From assembly GCA_965197795.1 (NCBI GenBank), contig OZ240228.1, forward strand, positions 2,976,001 to 3,040,000: a DNA stretch of 64,000 nt. The letters are read 5' to 3'. The first letter of the stretch is position 1, and the number at the start of each line of letters is the position of its first letter. The notes under the pieces were generated by a model. That model searched no databases and was not told the origin of the DNA. It was given only the letters and a program-made list of their open reading frames with translations. Origin of the DNA: WHTK01 sp965197795 (lineage in GTDB: Bacteria > Chloroflexota > Dehalococcoidia > DSTF01 > WHTK01). Of the stretch, positions 25,205-35,243 are shown piece by piece. Both the position numbers and the translations under genes were made by a program.

Positions 25205-25612
25205 CTAGGCTTGCGCTCGTAAAGAAGCTCGAAATCTCAAGTAGTCGAGATAATCACTCAGCTGAGCGTGCTCCTCAGCTGTTACCTGAGCTGTGAAAGT
25301 GTCCGTCTCGCTAGGCCTCGCATTGTTAGCGGGTCGCAGGAAACGCGTCCTCTGAGCAGGTATAAGGAGCGCATCCGGCTGTAAGCCGAGACTCGTCGAT
25401 ATCTGTACCAAGCGGATTGAACTCCTAGGTGGGTAGCCACGTTCGATTCTTGAGAGCGAACTGTAAGGAACTCTTGACCGCTCTGCCAAGTCCCGGAGCG
25501 TGAGGCGTTGAGCTGCTCGTTGCTCAGCGATGAGCTGTCCGAGTTCAGACGTTCTTTCGTGGGGGGCGCCGGCCTTGTGCCATCTAGATGAGAATTTTAT
25601 TGCTATTGTCAA
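25205..25612 (-). CDS. XRE-family helix-turn-helix regulator
   Basis: The predicted protein has 135 residues. Residues about 20-80 form a lambda-repressor-like HTH: LGQLIAEQRAAQRLTLRDLA, then PYSSLSRIERG and IRLVQISTSLGL. The C-terminal part has no recognised domain. Base composition is lower in GC than the flanking dnaA and gyrB, which suggests transfer. It follows a short frame resembling the N-terminus of an HD-domain hydrolase (25796-25641), 28 bases apart on the same strand. Confidence 0.75.
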   Translation of the reverse strand: MTIAIKFSSRWHKAGAPHERTSELGQLIAEQRAAQRLTLRDLAERSRVPYSSLSRIERGYPPRSSIRLVQISTSLGLQPDALLIPAQRTRFLRPANNARPSETDTFTAQVTAEEHAQLSDYLDYLRFRASLRAQA

Positions 25613-25640
25613 TGGGGAGGTTTAGAATTCTCTCGCAAGA

Positions 25641-25796
25641 TTAAGAGTATGACTCACTCCGCCGAGTCTTTGCTTTGGCCTCACCTACCTGGCGTGGAAG
25701 GTGACGTTGGAACACCTTGGTGTTCATTACGCGGATCTCGTGATCCTCTAAATAAACATCCCCATGTATGGCTTCGCGAATCGTCTTTCCAGCCAT
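25641..25796 (-). pseudogene. N-terminal fragment resembling an HD-domain phosphohydrolase
   Basis: ATG at 25796 has a GGAGG-type site 4 nt upstream and gives 51 residues. TIREAIHGDVYLEDHEIRVM followed by NTKVFQRHLPRQVG resembles the start of HD/SAMHD1-type dNTP phosphohydrolases (IRDPVHG, then a D/NT-x-x-FQR segment). After that it diverges and stops, so no HD metal site is present. It is either a truncated gene or a small regulator of its own, and the identification rests on this short motif only. Confidence 0.4.
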
Positions 25797-25864
25797 TTCC
25801 CCTCCAGAAGTCGAGAGTATGTAGTTCGTTCTACGAGTGAAGCTGATCAGTATAGTCTTATAGG

Positions 25865-27805
<1,941 letters not shown>

Positions 27806-28004
27806 GATGAACGCTACCGGTCCCTTCGCGAGACGGAAGCGTATCTAACCTCTTCCTGTGTCAGGACTCAGAAGTCCTCGTTCAAGGGCCGTGGAGTTTG
27901 GCGGGCCAGGATGCCGAAGGCACTAGTCAATTCTACCATAATCAGGGCCCGAGTTTGTGTTTCGAGGGACATATTTCGAATCTGAATTCGGCCGCCAGAA
28001 GGGC

Positions 28005-28010
28005 TAATAT
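28005..28010 (+). promoter_or_regulatory. -10 element of trmO (TAATAT), probably leaderless
   Basis: TAATAT ends 6 nt before the GTG start at 28017. Confidence 0.45.
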
Positions 28011-28016
28011 TGTGCT

Positions 28017-28526
28017 GTGAGTGTCTTCGACAGGTTGCGTGACGTGGTGTTGCGATCCAAGCCGCTGATCCCGGTTGAGCCGGTCGCCTACAAGCCGATC
28101 GGCGTGGTGCGAAATCCGGTGCGAAAATCGCGGCCGGACGGTTGGGAGGGAGTGAAGTCGGACGTTATCCTGCGCGAAGAGCTGGAGCCGGCGCTGGACG
28201 CGATCGAAGGCTTCTCCCACGTCATCATCGTGTTTCACATCGACCGCGTCCCGGGAGAAGCGCAGCGCTTGCAGGTCGAGGTCGGCAACGAGGAGACGCC
28301 GCCGCCGAGGGGCGTGCTTGCGACGCGCAGCCAGCTGCGGCCCAACCCGATCGGTACGTCCGTGGTTCGGGTGCTGCATCGCCGCAAGAACGCGGTGCGC
28401 GTGCAGGGCCTCGACGCGCTGGACGGCACGCCGGTGCTCGACATCAAGCCCTATCTGCCGACCTACGACGCCGTGCCGGACGCGCAGCTGCCCGACTGGG
28501 CGCAACGGCCCGAGGACGATGCGTGA
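28017..28526 (+). CDS. trmO: TsaA/TrmO-like tRNA (t6A37) N6-methyltransferase
   Basis: TrmO methylates N6-threonylcarbamoyladenosine at position 37 of certain tRNAs. The 169 residues include YKPIGVVRNPVRKSRPDGWEG, here split, then SHVIIVFHIDR, VLATRSQLRPNPIGTSVVRV and the closing LDIKPYLPTYD. These are family hallmarks. GTG at 28017 is the first start that keeps the family N-terminus. The endonuclease III-like gene overlaps its stop as GTGA. Confidence 0.85.
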   Translation: MSVFDRLRDVVLRSKPLIPVEPVAYKPIGVVRNPVRKSRPDGWEGVKSDVILREELEPALDAIEGFSHVIIVFHIDRVPGEAQRLQVEVGNEETPPPRGVLATRSQLRPNPIGTSVVRVLHRRKNAVRVQGLDALDGTPVLDIKPYLPTYDAVPDAQLPDWAQRPEDDA

Positions 28527-29263
28527 TCGAGAGCCGAAGCCTGCTCCTCGAGGCGAACGAGCGCCTGCAGAAGCGGTATGACATCGATCGCTGGCACTGG
28601 CGCCAGGACGCCACCGCGACTGAGATCTGCCTCGGCGCGATCCTGGTGCAACATACGTCCTGGACCAACGTGGAGAAGGCGCTGGCGAGGCTACGAGAGG
28701 CCGGCGCCGCATCGTTTGAGGCGATTGCAGCCTTGGGCGAGGACGAGGTGGCCGACCTGGTGCGGCCTTCGGGTACGCCGAACGTCAAGGTGCGCCGCCT
28801 CAAGGCGTTCGCCGAGCTCCTGATGTCACGCGGCGGTTTCGAAGGGCTCTTCTCGCTGCCGACGCCGGAGTTACGAGCGCTGTTGCTCAGCACGTACGGC
28901 GTCGGGCCGGAGACGTCGGACGTGATCCTGTTGTACGCGGCGCATCGTCCGGTCGTCGTGCACGATGCGTACACGGCGCGTCTCTGCCGGCGTCTCGGGC
29001 TCGGCCCGGAGGCCAACGACTACGACGCGTGGCGTGACTGGCTGGATGAGCGCCTGCCCGGCGAGGTCGAATTCAGGTGGCGCAATCACGCCGCTATCGT
29101 GGTGCACTGCAAAGAGACGTGCCGCGTGAAACCGCGTTGTGGCGAGTGCCCGTTGCGCGACGTGTGTTCGTACAACACGGTGCGTGAAAAAGGTGCGCTC
29201 GGAGTGTCGGCGAACCAGGCTAAAGCCTTGTTCCTACCTGCTCCTAAACGGGGCGTCGGCTAG
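28523..29263 (+). CDS. Endonuclease III-family HhH-GPD DNA glycosylase, Fe-S type
   Basis: From GTG at 28523 the protein has 246 residues. It contains the HhH segment YGVGPETSDVILLYA, the GPD Asp in VVVHDAYTARLCRRLG and a [4Fe-4S] loop CRVKPRCGECPLRDVC. The Nth catalytic Lys position (GVGRKT in E. coli Nth) is Glu here (GVGPET), as in the EndoIII-related branch whose members may be monofunctional. The exact base substrate is unknown. It is coupled to trmO. Confidence 0.85.
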   Translation: MIESRSLLLEANERLQKRYDIDRWHWRQDATATEICLGAILVQHTSWTNVEKALARLREAGAASFEAIAALGEDEVADLVRPSGTPNVKVRRLKAFAELLMSRGGFEGLFSLPTPELRALLLSTYGVGPETSDVILLYAAHRPVVVHDAYTARLCRRLGLGPEANDYDAWRDWLDERLPGEVEFRWRNHAAIVVHCKETCRVKPRCGECPLRDVCSYNTVREKGALGVSANQAKALFLPAPKRGVG

Positions 29264-29266
29264 AAT
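29261..29266 (+). promoter_or_regulatory. -10 element of ychF (TAGAAT), probably leaderless
   Basis: TAGAAT ends 10 nt before the ATG at 29277, and no ribosome-binding site is seen between. It overlaps the stop of the preceding gene. Confidence 0.45.
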
Positions 29267-29276
29267 CGATCTGCTA

Positions 29277-30365
29277 ATGGACGTTGCGCTGATTGGTCTG
29301 GCATCGTCGGGCAAGACGTCGCTGCTCAAGGCGCTCGCGGCGGGTCACCTGCCGGCGCACAGCAACCCGAACGAGCCTGCGGTCGCGGTAGTCAAGGTGC
29401 CGGACGAGCGGCTGGACCGGCTGGCGACGCTGGTCAAGGCCAAGAAGACGACGTACCTGGAGCTGCGCCTGCTCGACTTCCCGTCGTTCAGCGTCGGCAA
29501 AAAGGGACCGACGGCGCAGCTTCTCGGCGCGCTCTCGACGGCCGAGCTGCTGGTGCACGTGGTGCACGCGTTCAGCGACGGCTCGGTGCCGCATCCGCTG
29601 GACAGCATTGACCCGGCGCGCGACGTCACCGCGCTGGACCTCGAGCTGTGCTTCGCGGACCTGGCGATCGTCGAGCGGCGCATCGAGCGGCTGGCGGCGG
29701 AGATGCGTGCCGTGGCGGCGGGCGCGCGTGGGTTGCAGGAGCGCGAGCTGGCGCTGCTCAACCGCCTCAAGGGGACGCTGGAGTCAGAGCAGCCGCTGCG
29801 AAGCCTCGGCCTCAACGAAGAAGAGATGGCGATGCTGTCCGGCTTCAACCTGATCAGCGCCAAGCCGCTGCTCATCGTGCTTAACATCGACGAGGCGGAG
29901 GCGGGGAACATCGAAGCCATCGAAGCAGAAGCGCGCGCTGGACTGGCGTCTGGAGCGCAGACCGGCGTCATCGCGGTGCCGGTGAAGGGCGAGGCGGACG
30001 TCGCCGAGTTGTCGGCAGAGGAAGCGGTTGAGTTCCGCCAGGAGCTGGGCCTACCCGAGGCGCCGGCGGCGGAACGTCTGCTGCAGGCGGCGGTGACGCT
30101 GCTGGGGCTGATCGCGTTCTACACGGCGGGCGAGCAAGACACGCACGCGTGGTCGGTCGCGGCCGGCACGCAAGCGCTCAAGGCTGCGGGCCGTATTCAT
30201 TCGGATATCGAGCGCGGCTTCATCCGAGCCGAGGTGATCGGCTGGCAGGAGCTGCTGGACGCGGGGTCGCACGCCGAGGCGAAGCGCCGCGGCACGCAGC
30301 GCGTCGAGGGCAAGACGTACGAGGTGCAGGACGGGGACGTGATCAACGTCTTGTTCAACGTCTAA
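29277..30365 (+). CDS. ychF: YchF/OLA1-type GTPase
   Basis: This Obg-superfamily P-loop protein of 362 residues often prefers ATP. The P-loop is GLASSGKTSLLKAL, and a coiled-coil follows at about 125-170. The C-terminal TGS-like domain has LIAFYTAGEQDTHAW, then GRIHSDIERGFIRAEVIGWQ, here shortened, and ends GDVINVLFNV. YchF associates with ribosomes and responds to oxidative stress. The ATG at 29277 is just 11 bases after the preceding stop. Confidence 0.9.
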   Translation: MDVALIGLASSGKTSLLKALAAGHLPAHSNPNEPAVAVVKVPDERLDRLATLVKAKKTTYLELRLLDFPSFSVGKKGPTAQLLGALSTAELLVHVVHAFSDGSVPHPLDSIDPARDVTALDLELCFADLAIVERRIERLAAEMRAVAAGARGLQERELALLNRLKGTLESEQPLRSLGLNEEEMAMLSGFNLISAKPLLIVLNIDEAEAGNIEAIEAEARAGLASGAQTGVIAVPVKGEADVAELSAEEAVEFRQELGLPEAPAAERLLQAAVTLLGLIAFYTAGEQDTHAWSVAAGTQALKAAGRIHSDIERGFIRAEVIGWQELLDAGSHAEAKRRGTQRVEGKTYEVQDGDVINVLFNV

Positions 30366-30574
30366 CGCCCGAGGAAGATGTAAAGGGTACCGAGGACGAG
30401 GATCGACCCGAATAAGGTCTCGAGTACCGTCAAAAGACAGCACGATGCGGTGATTTCCCTTGCGAGGCCTGACTTGTCCCGGCCGCCATCTCGCCGGGGA
30501 TTCTGGGATTCGTAGTCCTCGGCGCGCTGCTGGCGTCGCGGAGGTTGGTTCGGCATTGGTGGCGGGTTCATCAT
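30362..30574 (-). CDS. Small single-pass membrane protein
   Basis: A predicted 70-residue protein whose first 40 residues are polar and rich in Pro, Arg and Gln (MMNPPPMPNQPPRRQQ). One C-terminal transmembrane helix (LLTVLETLFGSILVLGTLYI) follows, and the protein ends at GR. This tail-anchored layout has no recognisable domain. It overlaps the end of ychF by 4 bases in convergent orientation. Confidence 0.4.
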   Translation of the reverse strand: MMNPPPMPNQPPRRQQRAEDYESQNPRRDGGRDKSGLAREITASCCLLTVLETLFGSILVLGTLYIFLGR

Positions 30575-30663
30575 GGTGGTGCGCGCCGAGCGTATCGCTT
30601 GCCAGCCTGGTTGTAAACGAAGTATCGATTGCGGCCATTCGGTCAACGTGTAACCTTGAAGCC

Positions 30664-31518
30664 GTGAACGACGTTTCGCGTGAAATTGCCGCCGAGGTGC
30701 TGCGCGCGGCGCGTGAGGGGCCACCGATCGCCGTCGCGACGATCATCGCCGCGCCGGAAGGCGTGGAGCCCGCCACGGGGGTGAAGCTGCTGGTCCGCAA
30801 GGACGGTAGCAGCTTGGGCAGCCTCGGCGGCGGCGCGTTCGAAGGGGCCGTGATCGAGGACTGCCTGGCGGCGATGGACGAATTCCCGCGCCGACCGGTG
30901 CAGGCGCTGTATTACCAACCCGAAGGGTCCCGCATCCACCGCCTCGAAGCAAAAGGCGGCGCAGGGGCGTACGAGATCATGGTCGAGCTGGTCGAGGCGC
31001 CGGTGACGTTGCTGATCATCGGCGGCGGACACATCGGGTTGTCGCTGGCGACGATCGGCGAGCACGCCGGCTTCTCAGTTGCGGTCATGGACGACCGCGA
31101 AATGTACGCCAACCCGGAGCGCTTCCCGATGGCCGACCTGGTCGGGCACGGCGACTTTACGGAGCTGCTGGCGGACTTCCCGATCGGCGCCAATACGTAC
31201 ATCGTCATGGTGAGTCGTGGCCACAAACAGGACGAGACCGCGCTGCGGGCCGTCGTCGACCGCGGCGCCGGCTACGTCGGCATGATCGGCTCGAAACGGC
31301 GCGTGTCGACCGTGCTATGGCACCTGGCGGAGGAAGGCCTGCCGGTCGAGGCGCTGGAGCGCGTCTACACGCCGATCGGCTTCGACATCGGCGCGGAGAC
31401 GCCGGAGGAGATCGCCATATCGATCATGGCCGAGATAATCATGGTGCGCCGCGGCGGCTCCGGGAAGCAGATGCGTGAGGGACGGCCGCCGATCAGGGCT
31501 GGGGCTGCCGAAGCCTGA
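30664..31518 (+). CDS. XdhC/CoxI-family protein
   Basis: From GTG at 30664 the protein has 284 residues. The N-terminal XdhC_CoxI domain is at 1-90 (PEGVEPATGVKLLVRKDGS). A Rossmann domain follows (IIGGGHIGLSLATIGEHAGF, DDREMYANPERFP, GYVGMIGSKRR). XdhC proteins bind and sulfurate molybdenum cofactor for insertion into xanthine or CO dehydrogenases. No such hydrogenase subunit is in the window, so the client is unknown. Confidence 0.85.
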   Translation: MNDVSREIAAEVLRAAREGPPIAVATIIAAPEGVEPATGVKLLVRKDGSSLGSLGGGAFEGAVIEDCLAAMDEFPRRPVQALYYQPEGSRIHRLEAKGGAGAYEIMVELVEAPVTLLIIGGGHIGLSLATIGEHAGFSVAVMDDREMYANPERFPMADLVGHGDFTELLADFPIGANTYIVMVSRGHKQDETALRAVVDRGAGYVGMIGSKRRVSTVLWHLAEEGLPVEALERVYTPIGFDIGAETPEEIAISIMAEIIMVRRGGSGKQMREGRPPIRAGAAEA

Positions 31519-31596
31519 CGCGAAAACCGGGCCCCGGCGGACGGGCACGATTGGCTGCTAGCCGAGCGACGCACTTGCCGGACGAAAGGCGCCTGG

Positions 31597-31872
31597 CTAG
31601 CCGGAAACGGTGTTGTGGATGGGCATGATGTCGGGCTGACCCGCTTCGACTCCGATCTCACCGAGGATCGGCATAAGCGTCGGCCCGAAGGCCTCGAAAT
31701 CGGCCTGCGATTCCCAGATGTCGAAGACCGTCAACTTGTCGCCGCTGCCGAAGCAAGAGTGAAAGGTCCGGCCCTTCGGCGCTGCGGCGCCGGCCTGTTC
31801 GAGGCGTTGCATGATCTGGTCATACTGTGCGGCGGTCATCGACTGCGGCGAAAAGTACATGCCAACTGCCAT
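31597..31872 (-). CDS. Small dimeric alpha/beta-barrel (ABM-like) protein
   Basis: The start at 31872 is set by GGAGG nine bases upstream and gives 91 residues. The pattern MTAAQYDQIMQRLEQAG, then HSCFGSGDKLTVFDIWES and FEAFGPTLMPILGEIGVE, is typical of ferredoxin-like ABM/EthD-type proteins. Members include monooxygenases and stress proteins, and nothing fixes the activity here. It is divergent from tyrS. Confidence 0.65.
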   Translation of the reverse strand: MAVGMYFSPQSMTAAQYDQIMQRLEQAGAAAPKGRTFHSCFGSGDKLTVFDIWESQADFEAFGPTLMPILGEIGVEAGQPDIMPIHNTVSG

Positions 31873-31972
31873 TTGAATCACCTCCAAGACTACCGAAGCC
31901 AGCACCTGTCTGGTGCGGTAGAGGCTAACTCACGCCCATTGCCTCGACAAGGCACTATCGGTGAACCCTTCG

Positions 31973-31978
31973 TATACT
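31973..31978 (+). promoter_or_regulatory. -10 element of tyrS (TATACT), probably leaderless
   Basis: TATACT ends 6 nt before the ATG at 31985. Confidence 0.5.
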
Positions 31979-31984
31979 TACGCA

Positions 31985-33199
31985 ATGAGTTCGGTAGACG
32001 AGCAGATGGCGGTGCTCATGCGCGGCGTCGAATACGGCGACGTGAACATTCAGCGCACGATGGAAGAGGACCTGCGCGAGCGCCTGAAGCTCGGCCGGCC
32101 GCTGCGTGTCTATTGCGGCTTCGACCCCACGTTCACCGGCCTGACGCTGGGCAACATGGTGCCGATGCTGAAGCTGCGGCAGTTCCAGCGCTTCGGGCAT
32201 GACGTGACGTTTCTCATGGGCACGATGACGGCGACCGTGGGTGACCCGTCCGACAAATCGGCGGCGCGGCAGCAGCTCAGCCTCGAGGAGGTGCAGGCCA
32301 ACTGCGAGAGCTGGCTGGAGCAGGCCTACCGCGTGCTCGACAGGGAGAAAACGAAGGTGGGCTACAACGCCGATTGGTTGGCGCCGCTCAATCTCGCCGC
32401 CGTCGTAGACGTGGCGTCCAACTTCACCGTGGCCGAGTTCCTGGCGCACGAGACGTTCAAGAAGCGCATGGACGAGGGGAAGCCACTCTACGTCCACGAG
32501 TTCATCTACGCGCTGATGCAGGCCTATGACGCGCATCACATGCAGACCGACGTGCAGGTCGGTGGGTCCGACCAGCTGTTCAACATTCTGGCGGGCCGCA
32601 AGCTGCAGCAGGCGCTGGGCGAGTCGCCGCTAATCGCGGTTTGCACGCCGCTGCTGATCGGCACCGCCGGGACGCAGAAGATGTCGAAGTCGGTCGGCAA
32701 CTCGATCAACATGGACGTGACGCCGTCCGACATGTACGGCAAGCTGATGTCGATCCCGGACTCGCTGCTGCCGAACTACTACACGTTGTTGACCGACGTG
32801 CCGGTCGACGAGATCGAGGCGGTGGAGCGCGGCGACGTGAAGCCGATGGACGCCAAGAAGCGCCTGGCTTACGAGGTCGTAGCCTTGCTGCACGACGGCC
32901 CGGCGGCGGACGCGGCGCAGGCGGAGTTCGAGCGCGTGATCCAGGGTGGCGAAGCGCCGAGCCAGCCCATCGACCTGCCGGTCGAGCTGGCTAGCGGCAA
33001 GGCCGCGGTGGATATCACGCAGGTGCTAAGCTCGGCTGGCGCTGTCGCGAGCCGCGGCGAGGCGCGGCGTCTAGTAAGCCAGGGCGGCATCGCCGTCGAC
33101 GACATCGCAGTGACGCAGGCGCAGGTGGAGCTGTCGGAGGGGGCCATCGTGCGTATTGGCAGGCACCGGTTCTATCGAGTTGTGGGGACGGGCGCATGA
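31985..33199 (+). CDS. tyrS: Tyrosyl-tRNA synthetase
   Basis: This class I synthetase charges tRNA-Tyr. It has 404 residues with the start at 31985 (MSSVDEQMAVL). The active-site entry reads CGFDPTFTGLTLGNMVPMLK, so the HIGH motif is TLGN, with Thr and Asn in place of both histidines. KMSKSVGNSI is intact, and the C-terminal S4 domain (RGEARRLVSQGGIAVDD) is complete. An in-frame ATG at 31961 lies upstream of the -10 and is unlikely. A small gene overlaps its stop. Confidence 0.94.
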   Translation: MSSVDEQMAVLMRGVEYGDVNIQRTMEEDLRERLKLGRPLRVYCGFDPTFTGLTLGNMVPMLKLRQFQRFGHDVTFLMGTMTATVGDPSDKSAARQQLSLEEVQANCESWLEQAYRVLDREKTKVGYNADWLAPLNLAAVVDVASNFTVAEFLAHETFKKRMDEGKPLYVHEFIYALMQAYDAHHMQTDVQVGGSDQLFNILAGRKLQQALGESPLIAVCTPLLIGTAGTQKMSKSVGNSINMDVTPSDMYGKLMSIPDSLLPNYYTLLTDVPVDEIEAVERGDVKPMDAKKRLAYEVVALLHDGPAADAAQAEFERVIQGGEAPSQPIDLPVELASGKAAVDITQVLSSAGAVASRGEARRLVSQGGIAVDDIAVTQAQVELSEGAIVRIGRHRFYRVVGTGA

Positions 33200-33513
33200 C
33201 GACAGGTGGCACGGCCGAGGACGCCATGCGGGCGACGTGCGACGCGATCCTGCGCGGCGACATGATGGGCGCGCTGCAGGAGCTGACGCCGGAGGCGCTC
33301 AACCAGGCGATGATGCTGACGGCCGAGACGATGGCGCTACCAACGGCCGAGAGCTACGAAGTCGAATCGCACGAGGAGTCCACGGACGGCGAGCATCACT
33401 TCCGGGTGCGCTTCAAGACGAGCTCGCAGGACATCGTGGCGTCGGCGAGCTGGCGTCAGCTCGGCGGCGTCTGGAAGATCACGGCCATCACGGCGGAGGG
33501 GCTGCACGCCTAA
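33196..33513 (+). CDS. Hypothetical protein coupled to tyrS
   Basis: A 105-residue protein whose ATG overlaps the tyrS stop (ATGA). It resembles a small cystatin/NTF2-like fold in outline: an N-terminal helix (MRATCDAILRGDMMGALQEL), then beta-strands FRVRFKTSSQDIVASASWRQ and WKITAITAEG. No family can be named with certainty. Confidence 0.55.
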   Translation: MTTGGTAEDAMRATCDAILRGDMMGALQELTPEALNQAMMLTAETMALPTAESYEVESHEESTDGEHHFRVRFKTSSQDIVASASWRQLGGVWKITAITAEGLHA

Positions 33514-33543
33514 AGCGCACGTTCTGCGCCAACCAACCGTATT

Positions 33544-33682
33544 GTCATTCTGAGCCGCAGGCGAAGAATCTAGACCCGCCGGCTGCTTCGCAGAACCGTC
33601 TGAAAGATGGCGAGTCGTCGCCAGAACGGGCCGTCGGTGAGGGCGTGGCGCTTTGGTCCTTCGGCTGGCGCCTCAGGACGAC
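33544..33682. repeat. Dispersed inverted-repeat element, copy 2
   Basis: The ends are GTCATTCTGAGCCGCAGGCG (33544-33563) and, in reverse complement, GTCGTCCTGAGGCGCCAGCC (33663-33682). The right arm matches the left arm of copy 1 (10185-10315) at about 24 of 28 positions. The centre of the two copies differs. It is non-coding and lies after the tyrS unit. Confidence 0.7.
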
Positions 33683-33702
33683 GCTTAAGGGGCGGTGGGA
33701 GT

Positions 33703-33942
33703 CTAGTGCTGGCTGCTGAGGTAGTCGTGCAGGTCCTGGCTGTCGGGGTCCTGGCGATCCCAGCCGACGTACCACTTCACGGCGTAGATCAGCGTCAGAG
33801 TCGCGATGAAGATGCCGATGACCGCAGCCATGATGGCGATGAGTTCGTCACGATTGGGGTCGAACGCGGCGTGAGCCTGGCCGGTCGTAGCGATGACGCC
33901 GGAGACCGAGAACGAGAGGGCGAAGAGCAGGCGGTGCAGCAT
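33703..33942 (-). CDS. Small membrane protein with signal peptide
   Basis: A predicted 79-residue protein: signal peptide (MLHRLLFALSFSVSGVIATT, likely cut after AHA), a short polar stretch, a membrane helix (LIAIMAAVIGIFIATLTLIY) and a polar tail ending DYLSSQH. No domain is recognised. It is convergent with the repeat element and lies upstream of the alr terminus on the same strand. Confidence 0.5.
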   Translation of the reverse strand: MLHRLLFALSFSVSGVIATTGQAHAAFDPNRDELIAIMAAVIGIFIATLTLIYAVKWYVGWDRQDPDSQDLHDYLSSQH

Positions 33943-33992
33943 TTTGAGTCTCCATCGAGGCTGAATCGTCGCGATCCTAGCACGCGACGCGC

Positions 33993-35192
33993 TTAGGGAG
34001 CAGAGCCGGCGTGCAGTCCTGCGAGGTCCTGGCGCGCGATGATCCGGCCGTCGCGCGTGTAGAGGCGCGGCACACGTTCCATGAGTCCTGAGATGACCTC
34101 GTAGCTGATCGTCTCGCTGAGGCCTGCCACCTCGTCGGCGTGGAGGCGTTCTTCGCCCTGCCCGCCGAGCAGCGTGACTTCGTCGTCCAGGGCGACGTCC
34201 GGGATGTCGGTGACGTTGAGCATCAGCATGTCCATCGCGACACGGCCGGCGAACGGCGCTCGACGGCCGCGGACGAGCGCGACACCGCGGTTCGTTAAGG
34301 TGCGCCGGATGCCGTCGCCGTAGCCAGCCATGACGAGCGCGATGCGGCTGCGCCGTTCAGCGCGCCAGGCCAGTCCGTAGCCGACGCCCTGGCCCTTCTC
34401 GACCGTGGCGACGCGGGCGACGCGGCTGCGCAATGACAGGACGGGGGCGATGGCCACGTCTCGGTTGACCGCCGCCGAGGGATAGTAGCCGTAGACGCCG
34501 ATGCCGCAACGCACGAGGCCGAGCCGGAGCTCCGGCAGCTCGAGCAGGGCGGCCGTGTTCGAGACGTGGTGAACCGGGATCCAATCGAGGCCGGCAGCAC
34601 AGTCGAGGAAGCGCTGGTACTGGCCACGTGTGAACGTCTTGTCGGGCTCGTCCGAGGTGGCGAGATGGGTCGAGAGACCTTCGACGACGATGCCGGGCAG
34701 CGCGCGCAACGCTTCGGCCAGGCCGCGAGCTTCCTCGGGTGGGGCGCCGAAGCGCTGCATGCCGGTTTCGACCTTGACGTGGACCAGGGCCTCGCGTGCT
34801 GCGGACGTCGCGGCTCGCGAAAGTGCTTCACCCAGCTCCAGCGTGCCGATCGTGACGCGGAGGTCGTTCTGCACCAGGCGTTCTGCCTGTGCCGGCGCGC
34901 TGCTGCCCAGCACAAGGACGGGCGCGGCGATACCGGCGCGCCTCAGCTCCTCGCCCTCCTCGAGGCTGACAACGCCGAGGCCCCAGGCGCCAGCTTCGAC
35001 GGCGGCGCGAGCGGTCAGGACGGCGCCGTGGCCGTAAGCGTTGGCTTTGACGATTACGAGAAGGCGAGCGTCGCCGGCGCGCTGCTTCAGCGCATCGATG
35101 TTAGTTGTGAGTTGATCGAGGTCGATTTCGGCCCAGACGCGCAGGCCTTCGGCGAGGGCGATTTCACGAGCAGAAGTGGTTGTCTTGGTCAA
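33993..35192 (-). CDS. alr: Alanine racemase
   Basis: Alr makes D-alanine for peptidoglycan using PLP. The Lys that binds PLP is in VIVKANAYGHGAVL, and the catalytic Tyr is in the C-terminal MAGYGDGIRRTLTNRG. FAGRVAMDMLMLNVTD is the other family block. At 399 residues it is slightly longer than average, with about 20 extra N-terminal residues. The start at 35192 has GGAGG upstream (AAGGCCTCC on the plus strand). Confidence 0.95.
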   Translation of the reverse strand: MTKTTTSAREIALAEGLRVWAEIDLDQLTTNIDALKQRAGDARLLVIVKANAYGHGAVLTARAAVEAGAWGLGVVSLEEGEELRRAGIAAPVLVLGSSAPAQAERLVQNDLRVTIGTLELGEALSRAATSAAREALVHVKVETGMQRFGAPPEEARGLAEALRALPGIVVEGLSTHLATSDEPDKTFTRGQYQRFLDCAAGLDWIPVHHVSNTAALLELPELRLGLVRCGIGVYGYYPSAAVNRDVAIAPVLSLRSRVARVATVEKGQGVGYGLAWRAERRSRIALVMAGYGDGIRRTLTNRGVALVRGRRAPFAGRVAMDMLMLNVTDIPDVALDDEVTLLGGQGEERLHADEVAGLSETISYEVISGLMERVPRLYTRDGRIIARQDLAGLHAGSAP

Positions 35193-35243
35193 GAAGGAGG
35201 CCTTTTACCCGCGGCAAGCGCGAGTGTAGCATGGCCTCTTGCG

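Noticed and set aside
25649..25840. A 63-codon plus-strand frame in the dnaA-gyrB island
   Set aside because: It is antisense to the better supported HD-like stub, has no ribosome-binding site and no family features.
24922..25864. oriC with DnaA boxes between dnaA and gyrB
   Set aside because: No TTATNCACA or close match was found on either strand, and there is no AT-rich 13-mer array; an origin nearby is still likely from gene order, but not demonstrated here.
30677..30694. Extra parS-like site in the xdhC-like gene
   Set aside because: Only 12 of 16 positions match parS and the palindrome is broken at its end; it is probably coding chance.
34566..35243. Upstream extension of the Dcd-like frame to 34566
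   Set aside because: This part is antisense to alr; the Dcd fold begins only after 35340.
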